Shown here one piece after another: positions 50,952 to 60,500 of a DNA stretch of 64,000 nt. The stretch lies in assembly GCF_900101545.1 (NCBI RefSeq), contig NZ_FMZU01000021.1, positions 62,001-126,000 on the forward strand, read 5' to 3'. Made by a program: the position numbers and the translations under genes. The notes beneath the pieces are model-generated. The model made no database searches. It had not been told where the DNA came from and saw only the letters and a list, made by a program, of their open reading frames with translations. The stretch's first letter is position 1; every line of letters starts with the position of its first letter. Source of the stretch: Variovorax sp. CF079. Its GTDB lineage: Bacteria; Pseudomonadota; Gammaproteobacteria; Burkholderiales; Burkholderiaceae_C.

Positions 50952-51179
50952 GGCAACTTCCTTCCATCCCGGCAGTGTGGCAAGGCAGACGTTCTCGCAC
51001 CTCCTCCAAAGGTGCTCTTGTCAGAAGACCTGTTTCGGACTAGGAGCCGCCGCCGATTGAACTGCGAATGCGGCCTCGTGCCAAGAGGGCTTGCCGCATC
51101 AGGCCTGGGCCAAGCCGGTTTCTTGGCCGGCGCCGGACCCATGCTCCGGTTCGACATGACGGTTGTGTGACATCCGCGC

Positions 51180-51201
51180 GCCCGGCGACCCTGCGCCGGG
51201 C
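51180..51201. promoter_or_regulatory. hairpin in the 50952-51242 gap
   Basis: GCCCGGCG and CGCCGGGC arms around a six-base loop, without a T run on either side. It lies 41 bases ahead of the 51243 gene. It could be a leader structure or an operator. The rest of the gap shows nothing I can name. Confidence 0.35.
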
Positions 51202-51242
51202 AGCGTTATGGCAGCGTCACACGGCTTTTTGAGAATCCGCGG

Positions 51243-51506
51243 ATGGCGCGTCACCTTCTTTCCATCGCCCTTACCGTCGACCAGCACGACGATGGCGATT
51301 TCTATTGGATGCTCCTCGAGTCCTTCAACAACTCGATGGAGTTCGAGTCCCTCATGGAATCCGCGAGCGGGTTCGAAACCTATATCGAAGCGCTCGACGC
51401 GGGCTACCTCATGCTCAAGCGGCTCTCGGACGATCCGGCCATCGGGCCCCAGGACGAGTTCGACGATCCCGGCGACCCCGCAAATAGCGTTAACAGGCCC
51501 TTCTAG
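51243..51506 (+). CDS. hypothetical acidic protein
   Basis: An 87-residue soluble protein rich in Asp, Glu, Leu and Ser: LLSIALTVDQHDDGDFYWML, then FNNSMEFESLMESASGFETY and YLMLKRLSDDPAIGPQDEFD. The sheet-helix pattern suggests a small folded domain; no family is recognised. It is not secreted (no signal). It ends 4 bases into the convergent gene that begins at 51829. Possibly a stand-alone cytosolic protein conserved in relatives; this is untested. Confidence 0.62.
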   Translation: MARHLLSIALTVDQHDDGDFYWMLLESFNNSMEFESLMESASGFETYIEALDAGYLMLKRLSDDPAIGPQDEFDDPGDPANSVNRPF

Positions 51507-51829
51507 CGCAAGAGCGCCGGCGTCGCTGCAGGGTCAGCGTCCTCCCGCGCCCGCTCGGCGCCTGCCTGGCGCGCCACATGCCACCAGAGCAGCATCCGCT
51601 CGAAACTGCCTTCGAAGCCGCGGTCGCGCAGCGCGTCGGCCACCAGCGAGCACTGCGCCGCGGTGCCGCGGTCCAGCACTTCGTTCGACGATGTCTCGGC
51701 GCACCGGAGGTAGACGTACTTGAGCTGCTGGATCGATGCGGCTGCAATGAAGCTCGGCGCATCGGCGTGGACGACATGCGCGTTGAATGCCAGCGCGAAC
51801 GCCAGCACCTGGATCGGCAGAATCTTCAT
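51503..51829 (-). CDS. secreted hypothetical protein
   Basis: A 108-residue protein with a signal peptide (MKILPIQVLAFALAFNAHVV then HADA). The mature part contains two Cys (LRCAETSSNEVLDRGTAAQC) that could pair, a VADALRDRGFEG helix, and a Gln/Ala/Glu-rich tail. This resembles unassigned periplasmic proteins of Burkholderiales. The start ATG at 51829 follows AAGGGG. It overlaps the convergent 51243 gene by 4 bases and lies 90 bases downstream of the CBS gene on the same strand. Confidence 0.7.
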   Translation of the reverse strand: MKILPIQVLAFALAFNAHVVHADAPSFIAAASIQQLKYVYLRCAETSSNEVLDRGTAAQCSLVADALRDRGFEGSFERMLLWWHVARQAGAERAREDADPAATPALLR

Positions 51830-51919
51830 GAAGGGCCCCTTCTTCGCGGACCTTCCGCGCAGAAGAATCGTCCCGCGCACGGGGGCGTCCTTCAATCCCG
51901 CGAATGCGTAACGGGGCGC

Positions 51920-52348
51920 TCAGCTCTGGATGTAGGTGCGCAGCTGCTCGATGGTCTGTTCATGGTCGGCGATGATGTCGTCCATCAGGTCGCGGATCGA
52001 GATCATGCCGACCACCCTGTCGCCATCGACCACCGGCAAGTGGCGGATACGCTTCTGGCTCATCAGCGTCATGCACTCGCGCGTGCGGGTGGCCGGCGTC
52101 ACGGTCAGCACGTCGGGCGTCATGAGCTCGGCGACCAGCACCTCTTTGGAGTTCCGGCCCTGCAGCGCCACCTTGCGCGTGTAGTCGCGTTCGGAGATCA
52201 CGCCGACCAGCTTGTCGTGCGACATCACCATGAGCGCGCCGACCTCGTGACGGGCCAGCGCCTCCAGCGCGTCGAACATCGTGGCGCCCGGTTCGATGCG
52301 CCAGACAGCCGAGTCGCGGCGCTTGAGCAGTTCGGAGACAGGTTTCAT
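51920..52348 (-). CDS. CBS domain-containing protein
   Basis: A 142-residue protein made of two CBS motifs: the first covers about 10-65 (VWRIEPGATMFDALEALARH, ALMVMSHDKLVGVISERDYT) and the second about 75-130 (MTPDVLTVTPATRTRECMTL, RIRHLPVVDGDRVVGMISIR). A Bateman pair of this type binds adenine nucleotides or NAD and often senses energy state. No enzyme domain is attached. GGAGG precedes the ATG. It stands alone between two hypothetical genes; in related genomes such proteins are widespread and their partner is not fixed. Confidence 0.92.
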   Translation of the reverse strand: MKPVSELLKRRDSAVWRIEPGATMFDALEALARHEVGALMVMSHDKLVGVISERDYTRKVALQGRNSKEVLVAELMTPDVLTVTPATRTRECMTLMSQKRIRHLPVVDGDRVVGMISIRDLMDDIIADHEQTIEQLRTYIQS

Positions 52349-52534
52349 GGAAGGCCCTCCAGGAGAAACGTTTGCGTGCAACCCACGCAAGGGCCGCGCC
52401 AGCGCAAATCATAGGCGGCGCGCGCAACAGTCCCAAGGCTAAGCCGAAGGTCTACCCATTTCGTGAGATGGACACCCGCATCCGCGCGCATCACCATGCG
52501 ACGCGCGGCTGCCTCTGCCGCCCGAGGAGCTGCG

Positions 52535-52942
52535 ATGCACATCCTGATGAGCAAGGGAAGCGTTGGCGACGATGTGGAGCGGCTGCGCCGCACACTCGCG
52601 AATGCGCTGGGCGGCGACGCGGAGTTCTTCCCTTCGCTGAAGAAGGCGAACACGCCGATCCTGGGCTTGGACCGCATCCACGACGAGGCCTACTCCGGCT
52701 GGGACGGCTCCTCCGACACGGGCGAAGCGCTCGCGCACTGGCGCCAGGCCGCCAGGCTCGACAGCACCAGGCGGGTCAAGGACGGGCGCGTCCAGGTCGC
52801 GAAGGATGCGGCGGGCCGGCCCGTGCTGCAAGCTGCGGCACATGGCGGCTTCGACAACGACATCGACGTCGTCACGCGCACCCTCAAGCGCATCACGGGC
52901 GCCGAGCTCGCGCTGCCGGTGGACGATCTGCGGGGCTTATGA
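52535..52942 (+). CDS. small protein with peptidoglycan-binding-like N-terminus
   Basis: A 135-residue soluble protein. The N-terminal 35 residues (MSKGSVGDDVERLRRTLANA after MHIL) follow the GSxGxDVxxLQxxL pattern of peptidoglycan-binding (PG_binding_1) helices, but the rest, LDRIHDEAYSGWDGSSDTGE and RRVKDGRVQVAKDAAGRPVL, is not recognised. There is no signal peptide. GAGGAG lies 7 bases before the ATG. Its stop overlaps the start of the papain-fold gene (ATGA), so the two proteins are translationally coupled and may work together. The PG-binding link is tentative. Confidence 0.65.
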   Translation: MHILMSKGSVGDDVERLRRTLANALGGDAEFFPSLKKANTPILGLDRIHDEAYSGWDGSSDTGEALAHWRQAARLDSTRRVKDGRVQVAKDAAGRPVLQAAAHGGFDNDIDVVTRTLKRITGAELALPVDDLRGL

Positions 52943-53847
52943 GCGCTCGACGCATGGCCACCTCCAAGCCGACACCCCCGGAAGCCAAGGACGCGCCTGC
53001 ATATTCGAGTGCGGCACTGGAATGGGCCAGGCTTCTGCTGCCAGTGCTCGTTTCCTGGCCGCTGGTCGTGCTGGTCGTTGCCTATCTTTTCCATGACACG
53101 CTGGGCGGGCTCATCACCCGCTTCGCGCAGTCCACCGAGGGCAAGGCCGAACTGGGGCCGTTCAAGATGGAACTCGGCAAGCCGGTACTGCCGCCGCAAT
53201 ACCGGCCGCAAACCGCCGATCCGCGGCAGGACGAGATCGATCTTTCGTCCGCCATCGGCAAGATCGGCGACACGGGCCCCGAAGGCACGACCGTCGGCTT
53301 CTCGGTGGCCTATCTCATCCAGGCGGCGGCCAGCGAGGCCGGCAAGGAGGTGGTCGTCTCGCCGCGCGGCATCTATGTGCTGTCGAAGAAATACGACGAG
53401 TGGCCCGGCGAGAACTATGAAGGCTCGTCCTTGCTCGGTGCCGTGAAGGCCGCCAAGGAGGAGGGGGTCTACCTCGAGAAGGACTGGCCTTACGATCAGA
53501 AAACCGTGCCCGTCGGCAAGAAGCCTGCCTTCAAGCTCAAGAGCTATGCGCAGGCAAAGTCCATCACGGCCATCCTGAACGCGCTGCGCGAGAAGAAGGT
53601 CGTCGCGCTGACCGTGCAGGTGACGGAGGACTTCGATCACGTGTCCAAAGAAGGTCGGGTAACCATCAAGCTGCCGCTGCGCGACCTTGGGAGAAAGGCG
53701 ATCACCATCGTCGGCTATGACGCGAAGACCGCGGAGTTCAAGTTCGCCAACGACTGGGGAACGGGATGGGGATCGGGCGGCTTCGGCTGGATCAAGGACA
53801 CCGACCTGGCCCGCATACTGGACGACGGCTATACGGTCGAACTCTAG
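52939..53847 (+). CDS. membrane-anchored papain-fold (C1 peptidase-like) protein, catalytically inactive
   Basis: A 302-residue protein. An N-terminal cytosolic segment, one membrane helix (RLLLPVLVSWPLVVLVVAYL, 31-50), a linker, and a papain fold from about 97. Bacterial C1 enzymes read DQGxxGTCVGF here; this protein has DTGPEGTTVGF (111-121), so oxyanion Gln and catalytic Cys are both Thr (112, 118). The His site is GRKAITIVGYD with Lys253 in place of His; only Asn271 of NDWGTGWGSGGFGWIK remains. The fold hallmarks (SPRGIYVLSKKYDEW) are good, so the loss is not a misread. Probably a binding or scaffold protein. Confidence 0.82.
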   Translation: MSARRMATSKPTPPEAKDAPAYSSAALEWARLLLPVLVSWPLVVLVVAYLFHDTLGGLITRFAQSTEGKAELGPFKMELGKPVLPPQYRPQTADPRQDEIDLSSAIGKIGDTGPEGTTVGFSVAYLIQAAASEAGKEVVVSPRGIYVLSKKYDEWPGENYEGSSLLGAVKAAKEEGVYLEKDWPYDQKTVPVGKKPAFKLKSYAQAKSITAILNALREKKVVALTVQVTEDFDHVSKEGRVTIKLPLRDLGRKAITIVGYDAKTAEFKFANDWGTGWGSGGFGWIKDTDLARILDDGYTVEL

Positions 53848-53887
53848 TGACTGACGACAGAATGGAAGAAGAATCAGCAGCGAGCAC

Positions 53888-54289
53888 ATGAGTATCGTGA
53901 TCGACACCAACATCGCCCTCGACCTGCTGGTCTTCGACGACCCCGCCTGCCTGCCGCTCGCCGCGGCCCTCGATGCCGGCGAGCTGCGCTGGCTCGCCAC
54001 CGCGGCGATGCGCGACGAGTTCGCGCGCGTGCTCGGCTATCGCCTGATCGCCGCGCGCCTGGCGCAGAACGGCCGCGATGCCGAAAGCGTGCTGGCGGCC
54101 TTCGACCGCCGGGTGGGGCCGGTGAGCGAGGCGCCGGCGCGCGCGCCCTGCACCTGCAGCGACCCCGACGACCAGATCTTCATCGACCTTGCGGTGGCGC
54201 ATCGCGCGCGGCTCCTGAGCAAGGACCGGGCGGTGCTCGCGATGCGCAGGCGGCTGGCGGCGCTGGGTGTTGCAGTCTCCGGGATCTAG
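53888..54289 (+). CDS. PIN domain protein (COG1569-type putative toxin)
   Basis: A 133-residue PIN-fold protein. The first acid is Asp6 in IVIDTNIALDLLVFDDP; the second is in AAMRDEFARVLGY, the third and fourth in CSDPDDQIFIDLAVAH, and the final LLSKDRAVLAM completes the metal site. It may be a ribonuclease toxin of the VapC type, although no antitoxin gene lies beside it: the upstream gene is the papain-fold protein 40 bases away, the downstream gene the adhesin. Some COG1569 proteins work without a linked antitoxin. Confidence 0.82.
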   Translation: MSIVIDTNIALDLLVFDDPACLPLAAALDAGELRWLATAAMRDEFARVLGYRLIAARLAQNGRDAESVLAAFDRRVGPVSEAPARAPCTCSDPDDQIFIDLAVAHRARLLSKDRAVLAMRRRLAALGVAVSGI

Positions 54290-54507
54290 GGTAGGCCCAC
54301 TAGCCGCTCGACGCGCGCAGCGCTGCGGCCGGCGACGAAGCGGCTCTGACATGACGGCGTTGCCAGGGCAAAAGTACTACTTTCGTATAAACCGTTCCGG
54401 TACTTGTCGACGAGGAAGAGAGGACATCCGTCCCATGCGCTTGAGAGCGATGACCTTGATGATGGTCTTCATATCGCCGGCATTCCCGGTGCTCTTCAAG
54501 GAAAAAC

Positions 54508-57500
54508 ATGGCGACCATGACCGGGTCCAACGGAGACGACAACCTCACAGGCACCGTCGGCAACGACACCATCAACAGCGGCAACGGCGATGACAGCGTC
54601 GATGGCGGTAGCGGTAATGATTCGCTGAATGGCGGAGCGGGAAGCGACGCCCTCGACGGCGGCAGCGGCAGCGACCAGCTCAACGGGGGCTCGGGGAGCG
54701 ACACGCTGATCTACAACGTGAGCGAAAACCTCGCGGCGGGCACGAAGGACGTGTACACGGGCGGGTCGGGTGTCGATACGCTTGAACTCCAACTCACCAG
54801 CGCGCAGTGGCTGGAGTCTTCCACCCAGACACAAATTGCCGCCTACCTGGCGCATCTTTCCGCTGTCACCAACGCCAGGACGGGTGAGGTTTCCAATGGC
54901 TCGGCCAGCGATTTCGTCTTTAGCTTCGGGTCGTCCACGCTGACGGTCCAGATGACGGAAGTCTTGAGAATCCTCGTGGACGGCATCGAACAGAATCCGG
55001 CCAACGAAGCGGTGACGGCGCTGAGCGAGGTCAAGACGACGACCGAAGATGGCCCGGGGGTGCAGATCCATGTCCTGCAGAACGATCTGGTTCCCGACCT
55101 GGTCAAGACCTTGGCGCTCGCCTCGGCTCCGACTCACGGAACGGCGACCCTTGTTCAGCCGGCCATGGACAGTCCATCGACGTGGTATTTCCAGTACCAG
55201 CCCAACCCGGCTGATTTCCAGTACCTGGCCGCGGGCGAGAGCGCGACCGACACCTTCACGTACGAGGTGAAGGACGCCGACGGAAGCAGCGGTCTGGCGA
55301 CGGTGACCATCACCATCACCGGCACCAACGACGTGCCGGTGATTGGCGGGGTAGTCAGCGGCGCCGTAAGCGAGGACGACTCGACGCCGAATCTGAGCAC
55401 CAGCGGCGTGTTGGCGATTGCCGATGTCGATCAAGGACAGTCCAACTTCACGCCTCAGGCAAGCGCGGCTGGCAGCAACGGCTACGGCAGCTTCAGCTTG
55501 CTGGCTGATGGCAGCTGGAGCTACACGGCTGACAACAGCCAAGCAGCGATCCAACAGTTGGGCGCGGGCCAGTCGATCAGCGACAGCTTCACTGCCGTGT
55601 CGTTCGACGGCACAGCCAGCCAGCTCGTGACCGTGACCATCACCGGCACCAACGACGTGCCGGTGATCGGTGGCGTGGCAAGTGGTGCGGTGAGCGAGGA
55701 CGACTCGACGCCGAACCTGGGCACCAGCGGCGTGTTGGCGATTGCCGATGTCGATCAAGGTCAGTCCAACTTCACGCCTCAGGCAAGCACCGTTGGCAGC
55801 AACGACTACGGCAGCTTCACGCTGGCGACTGATGGCAGCTGGAGCTACACGGCTGACAACAGCCAAGTAGCGATCCAACAGCTGGGCGTGGGCCAATCGA
55901 TCAGCGACAGCTTCACCGCAGTGTCATCCGACGGTACAGCCAGCCAGCTCGTGACCGTGACCATCACCGGTACCAACGACGTGCCGGTCATCGGTGGGGT
56001 GGCAAGCGGCGCAGTGCAGGAAGATGCCGGCGTGGTCGGCAGCAACCTTGCGACGAGCGGTGTGCTGACCATTGCCGATGTTGATCAGGGCCAGTCGAAC
56101 TTCGTCCCTCAAGCAAGCACTGCCGGCATCAACGGCTACGGCAGCTTCAGCTTGCTGACCGATGGCAGCTGGAGCTACACGGCTGACAACAGCCAAGCAG
56201 CGATCCAACAGCTGGGCGCGGGCCAGTCGATCAGCGACAGCTTCATCGCAGTCTCGTCCGATGGCACGGCGAGCCAAGTGGTGACCGTGACCATCACCGG
56301 TACCAACGACGTGCCGGTGATCGGCGGCGGCGCAAACGGCGCGGTGAGCGAGGACGACTCGACGCCGAACCTGAGCACCAGCGGCGTGTTGGCGATTGCC
56401 GATGTCGATGCAGGCCAATCCAACTTCGCGCCCCAAGCAAGCACTGCCGGCAGCAACGGCTACGGCAGCTTCAGCTTGCTGGCTGATGGCAGCTGGAGCT
56501 ACACCGCCGACAACAGCCAAGCAGCGATCCAGCAGCTGGGTGCCGGCCAGTCGATCAGCGACAGCTTCACGGCCATGTCGTCCGACGGCACGGCCAGCCA
56601 GGTGGTGACTGTGACCGTCAGCGGAACCAACGATGTGCCGGTAATCGGTGGCGTGGCCAGCGGCGCCGTAAGCGAGGATGACTCGACACCGAACCTGAGC
56701 ACCAGCGGCGTGTTGACGATTGCCGATGTCGACCAAGGTCAGTCCAACTTCGCGCCTCAGGCAAGCACCGTTGGCAGCAACGGCTACGGCAGCTTCACGC
56801 TGGCGGCTGATGGCAGCTGGGGCTACACGGCCAGCAACGGCCAAGGCGCAATTCAGCAACTGGGTGCGGGGCAGTCGATCAGCGACAGCTTCACCGCAGT
56901 CTCCTCAGACGGTACAGCCAGCCAGCTCGTGACCGTGACCATCACCGGCACCAACGACGTGCCGGTCATCGGTGGCGTGGCCAGCGGCGCGGTGAGCGAG
57001 GACGATTCGACGCCGAACCTGGGCGCCAGCGGCGTGTTGACGGTTGCCGATGTCGACCAAGGTCAGTCCAGCTTCACGCCGCAGGCAAGCACCGCCGGCA
57101 GCAACGGCTATGGCAGTTTCACGCTGGCGGCTGATGGCAGTTGGAGCTACACGGCTGACAACAGCCAAGCAGCAATCCAGCAGCTGGGTGCCGGCCAGTC
57201 GATCAGCGACAGCTTCACGGCCATGTCGTCCGACGGCACGGCCAGCCAGGTGGTGACTGTGACCATCGCCGGCACCAACGACGTGCCGGTGATCGGCGGC
57301 GTGGCCAGCGCTGCGGTGAGCGAGGACAACTCAACGCCCAACCTGAGCACGAGCGGCGTGCTGACCATTGCCGATGTCGACCAGGGCCAGTCCAGTTTCG
57401 CGACTCAGGCCGGCACTGCCGGCAGCAACGGCTATGGCAGCTTCAGCTTGCTGGCCGACGGGAGCTGGAGCTACACAGCCAACAATAGCCAAAGTGCGAT

Positions 57501-60500
57501 CCAGCAGCTGGGTGCGGGGCAGTCGATCAGTGACAGCTTCACCGCAGTCTCCTTTGACGGCACGGCGAGCCAAGTGGTGACGGTGACCATCACCGGCACC
57601 AACGACGTGCCGGTCATCGGTGGGGTAGTCAGCGGCGCGGTGCAAGAAGATGTGGGCGTCATCGGCAGCAACCTTGCGACCAGTGGTGCGCTGACGGTTG
57701 CCGATGTCGACCAAGGTCAGTCCAGCTTCACGCCGCAGGCAAGCACCGCCGGCAGCAACGGCTATGGCAGTTTCACGCTGGCGGCTGATGGCAGCTGGGG
57801 CTACACGGCCAGCAACGGCCAAGGCGCAATTCAGCAGTTGGGTGCTGGGCAATCGATCAGCGACAGCTTCATAGCAGTCTCGTCCGATGGCACGGCGAGC
57901 CAAGTGGTGACCGTGACCATCACCGGCACCAACGACGTGCCGGTGATTGGCGGGGTAGTCAGCGGCGCCGTAAGCGAGGACGACTCGACGCTGAATCTGA
58001 GCACCAGCGGCGTGTTGGCGATTGCCGATGTCGATCAAGGACAGTCCAACTTCACGCCTCAGGCAAGCGCGACTGGCAGCAACGGCTACGGCTACGGCAG
58101 CTTCAGCTTGCTGGCTGATGGCAGCTGGAGCTACACGGCTGACAACAGCCAAGCAGCGATCCAACAGTTGGGCGCGGGCCAGTCGATCAGCGACAGCTTC
58201 ACTGCCGTGTCGTTCGACGGCACAGCCAGCCAGCTCGTGACCGTGACCATCACCGGCACCAACGACGTGCCGGTGATCGGTGGCGTGGCAAGTGGTGCGG
58301 TGAGCGAGGATGACTCGACACCGAACCTGAGCACCAGCGGTGCGCTGACGATTGCCGATATCGACCAGGGCCAGTCCAGCTTCACGGCCCAGGCCGGCAC
58401 CGCCGGCAGCAACGGCTATGGCAGCTTCACGCTGGCGGCGGACGGTAACTGGAGCTACACGGCCAGCAACGGCCAAGGCGCAATTCAACAGTTGGGTGCC
58501 GGCCAGTCGATCAGCGACAGCTTCACGGCGACGTCGTCCGACGGCACGGCCAGCCAGCTCGTGACGGTAACTATCAGCGGCACCAACGATGCGCCGGTCC
58601 TGAGTGCTGCCGCGACACCGGTCCTGGCATCGGTCAACGAGGACGCGGGCGCACCGGCTGGAGCCGTCGGCACGCTCGTGTCCAGCCTGGTGAATCTCAA
58701 CCCGCCGGCCGGCGGTCTCGACAACGTGACCGATGCGGACAACGGCGCCATCACCGGCATTGCGCTGACGGGTGTGAATAGCGCCAATGGGACTTGGTGG
58801 TATTCCACCAATGGAGGGAGCGACTGGACGGCGGTCGGTGCAGTTTCGGACACCTCTGCGCTGCTGCTGGCTGCCGACACGAACACGCGCGTCTACTTTC
58901 AGGGCGATTCCAACTTCAACGGCACCGTCAGCGACGGCATCACCTTCCGCGCCTGGGATCAAACCAGCGGTACGGCCGGCACCATGGTGAGCACTGCAGC
59001 CAGCGGGGGCAGCTCCGCATTCTCGAGCGCCACCGACACGGCGAGCATCGCAGTCAGCGCGGTGAACGACAACCCGGTCACGGCGGGCGACAGGATCATT
59101 GTCTCGAGCAATACGCTCGTCACGATGTCGGTGAGCTCGCTGCTCGGCAACGACACCGACATCGATGGTCTCGCCTTGACGATCACCAGCGTCGGCGGCG
59201 CGGTCGGAATTTCCGGCCTGACCCTGAACGCCGCCAACGGCACGATCAGCTTCACCAGCGGCAACACGGCGGGAGCCACGGCCGGCAGTTTCCAGTACAC
59301 CGTGTCGGACGGCGCCGGGGGCACCGCGACGGCGACGGCGACGATCGACATCAGGGCCGTGTCCGCCGGAAACGGCACCGACGAGATCGATCTCAGCGCG
59401 GCCGGCACGTATCAGGCCTCCTACATCGATGGCCGCGGCGGTGCCGACGAGCTGACGGGTGGTGCGGCCGGTGACGTCTTCATCGGAGGAATCGGCAACC
59501 AGGCCGACACGCTGCTCGGCTCTTCCGGCAACGACATCCTGATCGGCGGCGACGGCAACGACACACTGTCGGGCGGCGCCGGCAACGATGTGCTGCGAGG
59601 CGGCCTCGGCAGTAACGACTCGATGAATGGCGGCGCCGGCGGCGAGGACCTGCTCGACTTCTCGGACGGGACCGTGGCGGTCAATTTCACGCTGGTCCAG
59701 AGTGCCGCATCCACCAGCATCGCCAACGGCACCGGCGGGCTCGGCAACAACGACACGTACCAGAACATCGAGGGCGTCATCGGCACTGCCAGCGCCGACA
59801 ACCTCACCGGCAGCGCATCGAACGACATCATCCGCGGCGGCGCCGGCAGCGACACACTCGACGGCGCCGGCGGCGCAGGAGACCTGCTCGACTTCTCGGA
59901 CGGCACGGCCGGCCTCACGTTCACGCTGACACAAGGCAGCAGCGCGACGAGCTTCAATGCCAGCGCCGCCGGGCTCGGCTCCGACACCTACAAGAACTTC
60001 GAGGGCGTCATCGGCACGGCCTTCGCCGACACGATCACCGGCTCGGCGTCTGCCGACCAGTTGCGCGGCGGCGGCGGCAACGATGCGATCGACGGCCTCG
60101 GCGGCGACGATCGGATCGTCGGCGGGACGGGTGCCGACACGCTTACCGGCGGCGCCGACAACGACACCTTCGTCTTCGACTCGGCGCCGAACGCCGTGGA
60201 CGCCATCTCCGACTTCGACGCCTCGGGGTCGGCGGCGAGCGGCGACCTGATCGAGCTGTCGCTCGGAACCTTCACGGCCCTCTCGACCGCGAGCGGCAGC
60301 ACGCTGTCGGCGACCGAGTTCGCATCCTTGGACGGCGGCGGTGCCGGAGACGCAGTGGGCTCGGGCGTGCACGTGATCTACGACAGCGCGACCGGCAACC
60401 TGTACTACGACGCGGACGGCCTCAGCGCCGCCAACCGCACGCTGGTGGCGACTCTGACGCAGAGCAATCCGGCGGACACGTTCGACAACAACGACATCAA

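Noticed and set aside
54360-54391. TTGCCA and TATAAA upstream of the adhesin as a promoter
   Set aside because: The spacer is 20 bases, too long for a good sigma-70 promoter; the AT-rich patch may still hold a promoter but I cannot place it.
54435-54593. A short frame starting MRLRAMTLMMVFIS before and overlapping the adhesin gene
   Set aside because: It overlaps the adhesin start in another frame and ends in an Arg/His/Gln-rich antisense-like tail; a leader peptide cannot be excluded but nothing supports it.
55321-58580. Regular repeat spacing as a possible CRISPR array
   Set aside because: Units are 324-330 bases, entirely coding in one frame, with no short repeats and unique spacers.
57331-60372. 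A long open frame of about 1000 codons on the minus strand across the adhesin gene
   Set aside because: It is the antisense of the RTX and VCBS repeats; Arg/Val/His-rich composition without family features, no ribosome-binding site, and the plus-strand protein is certain.
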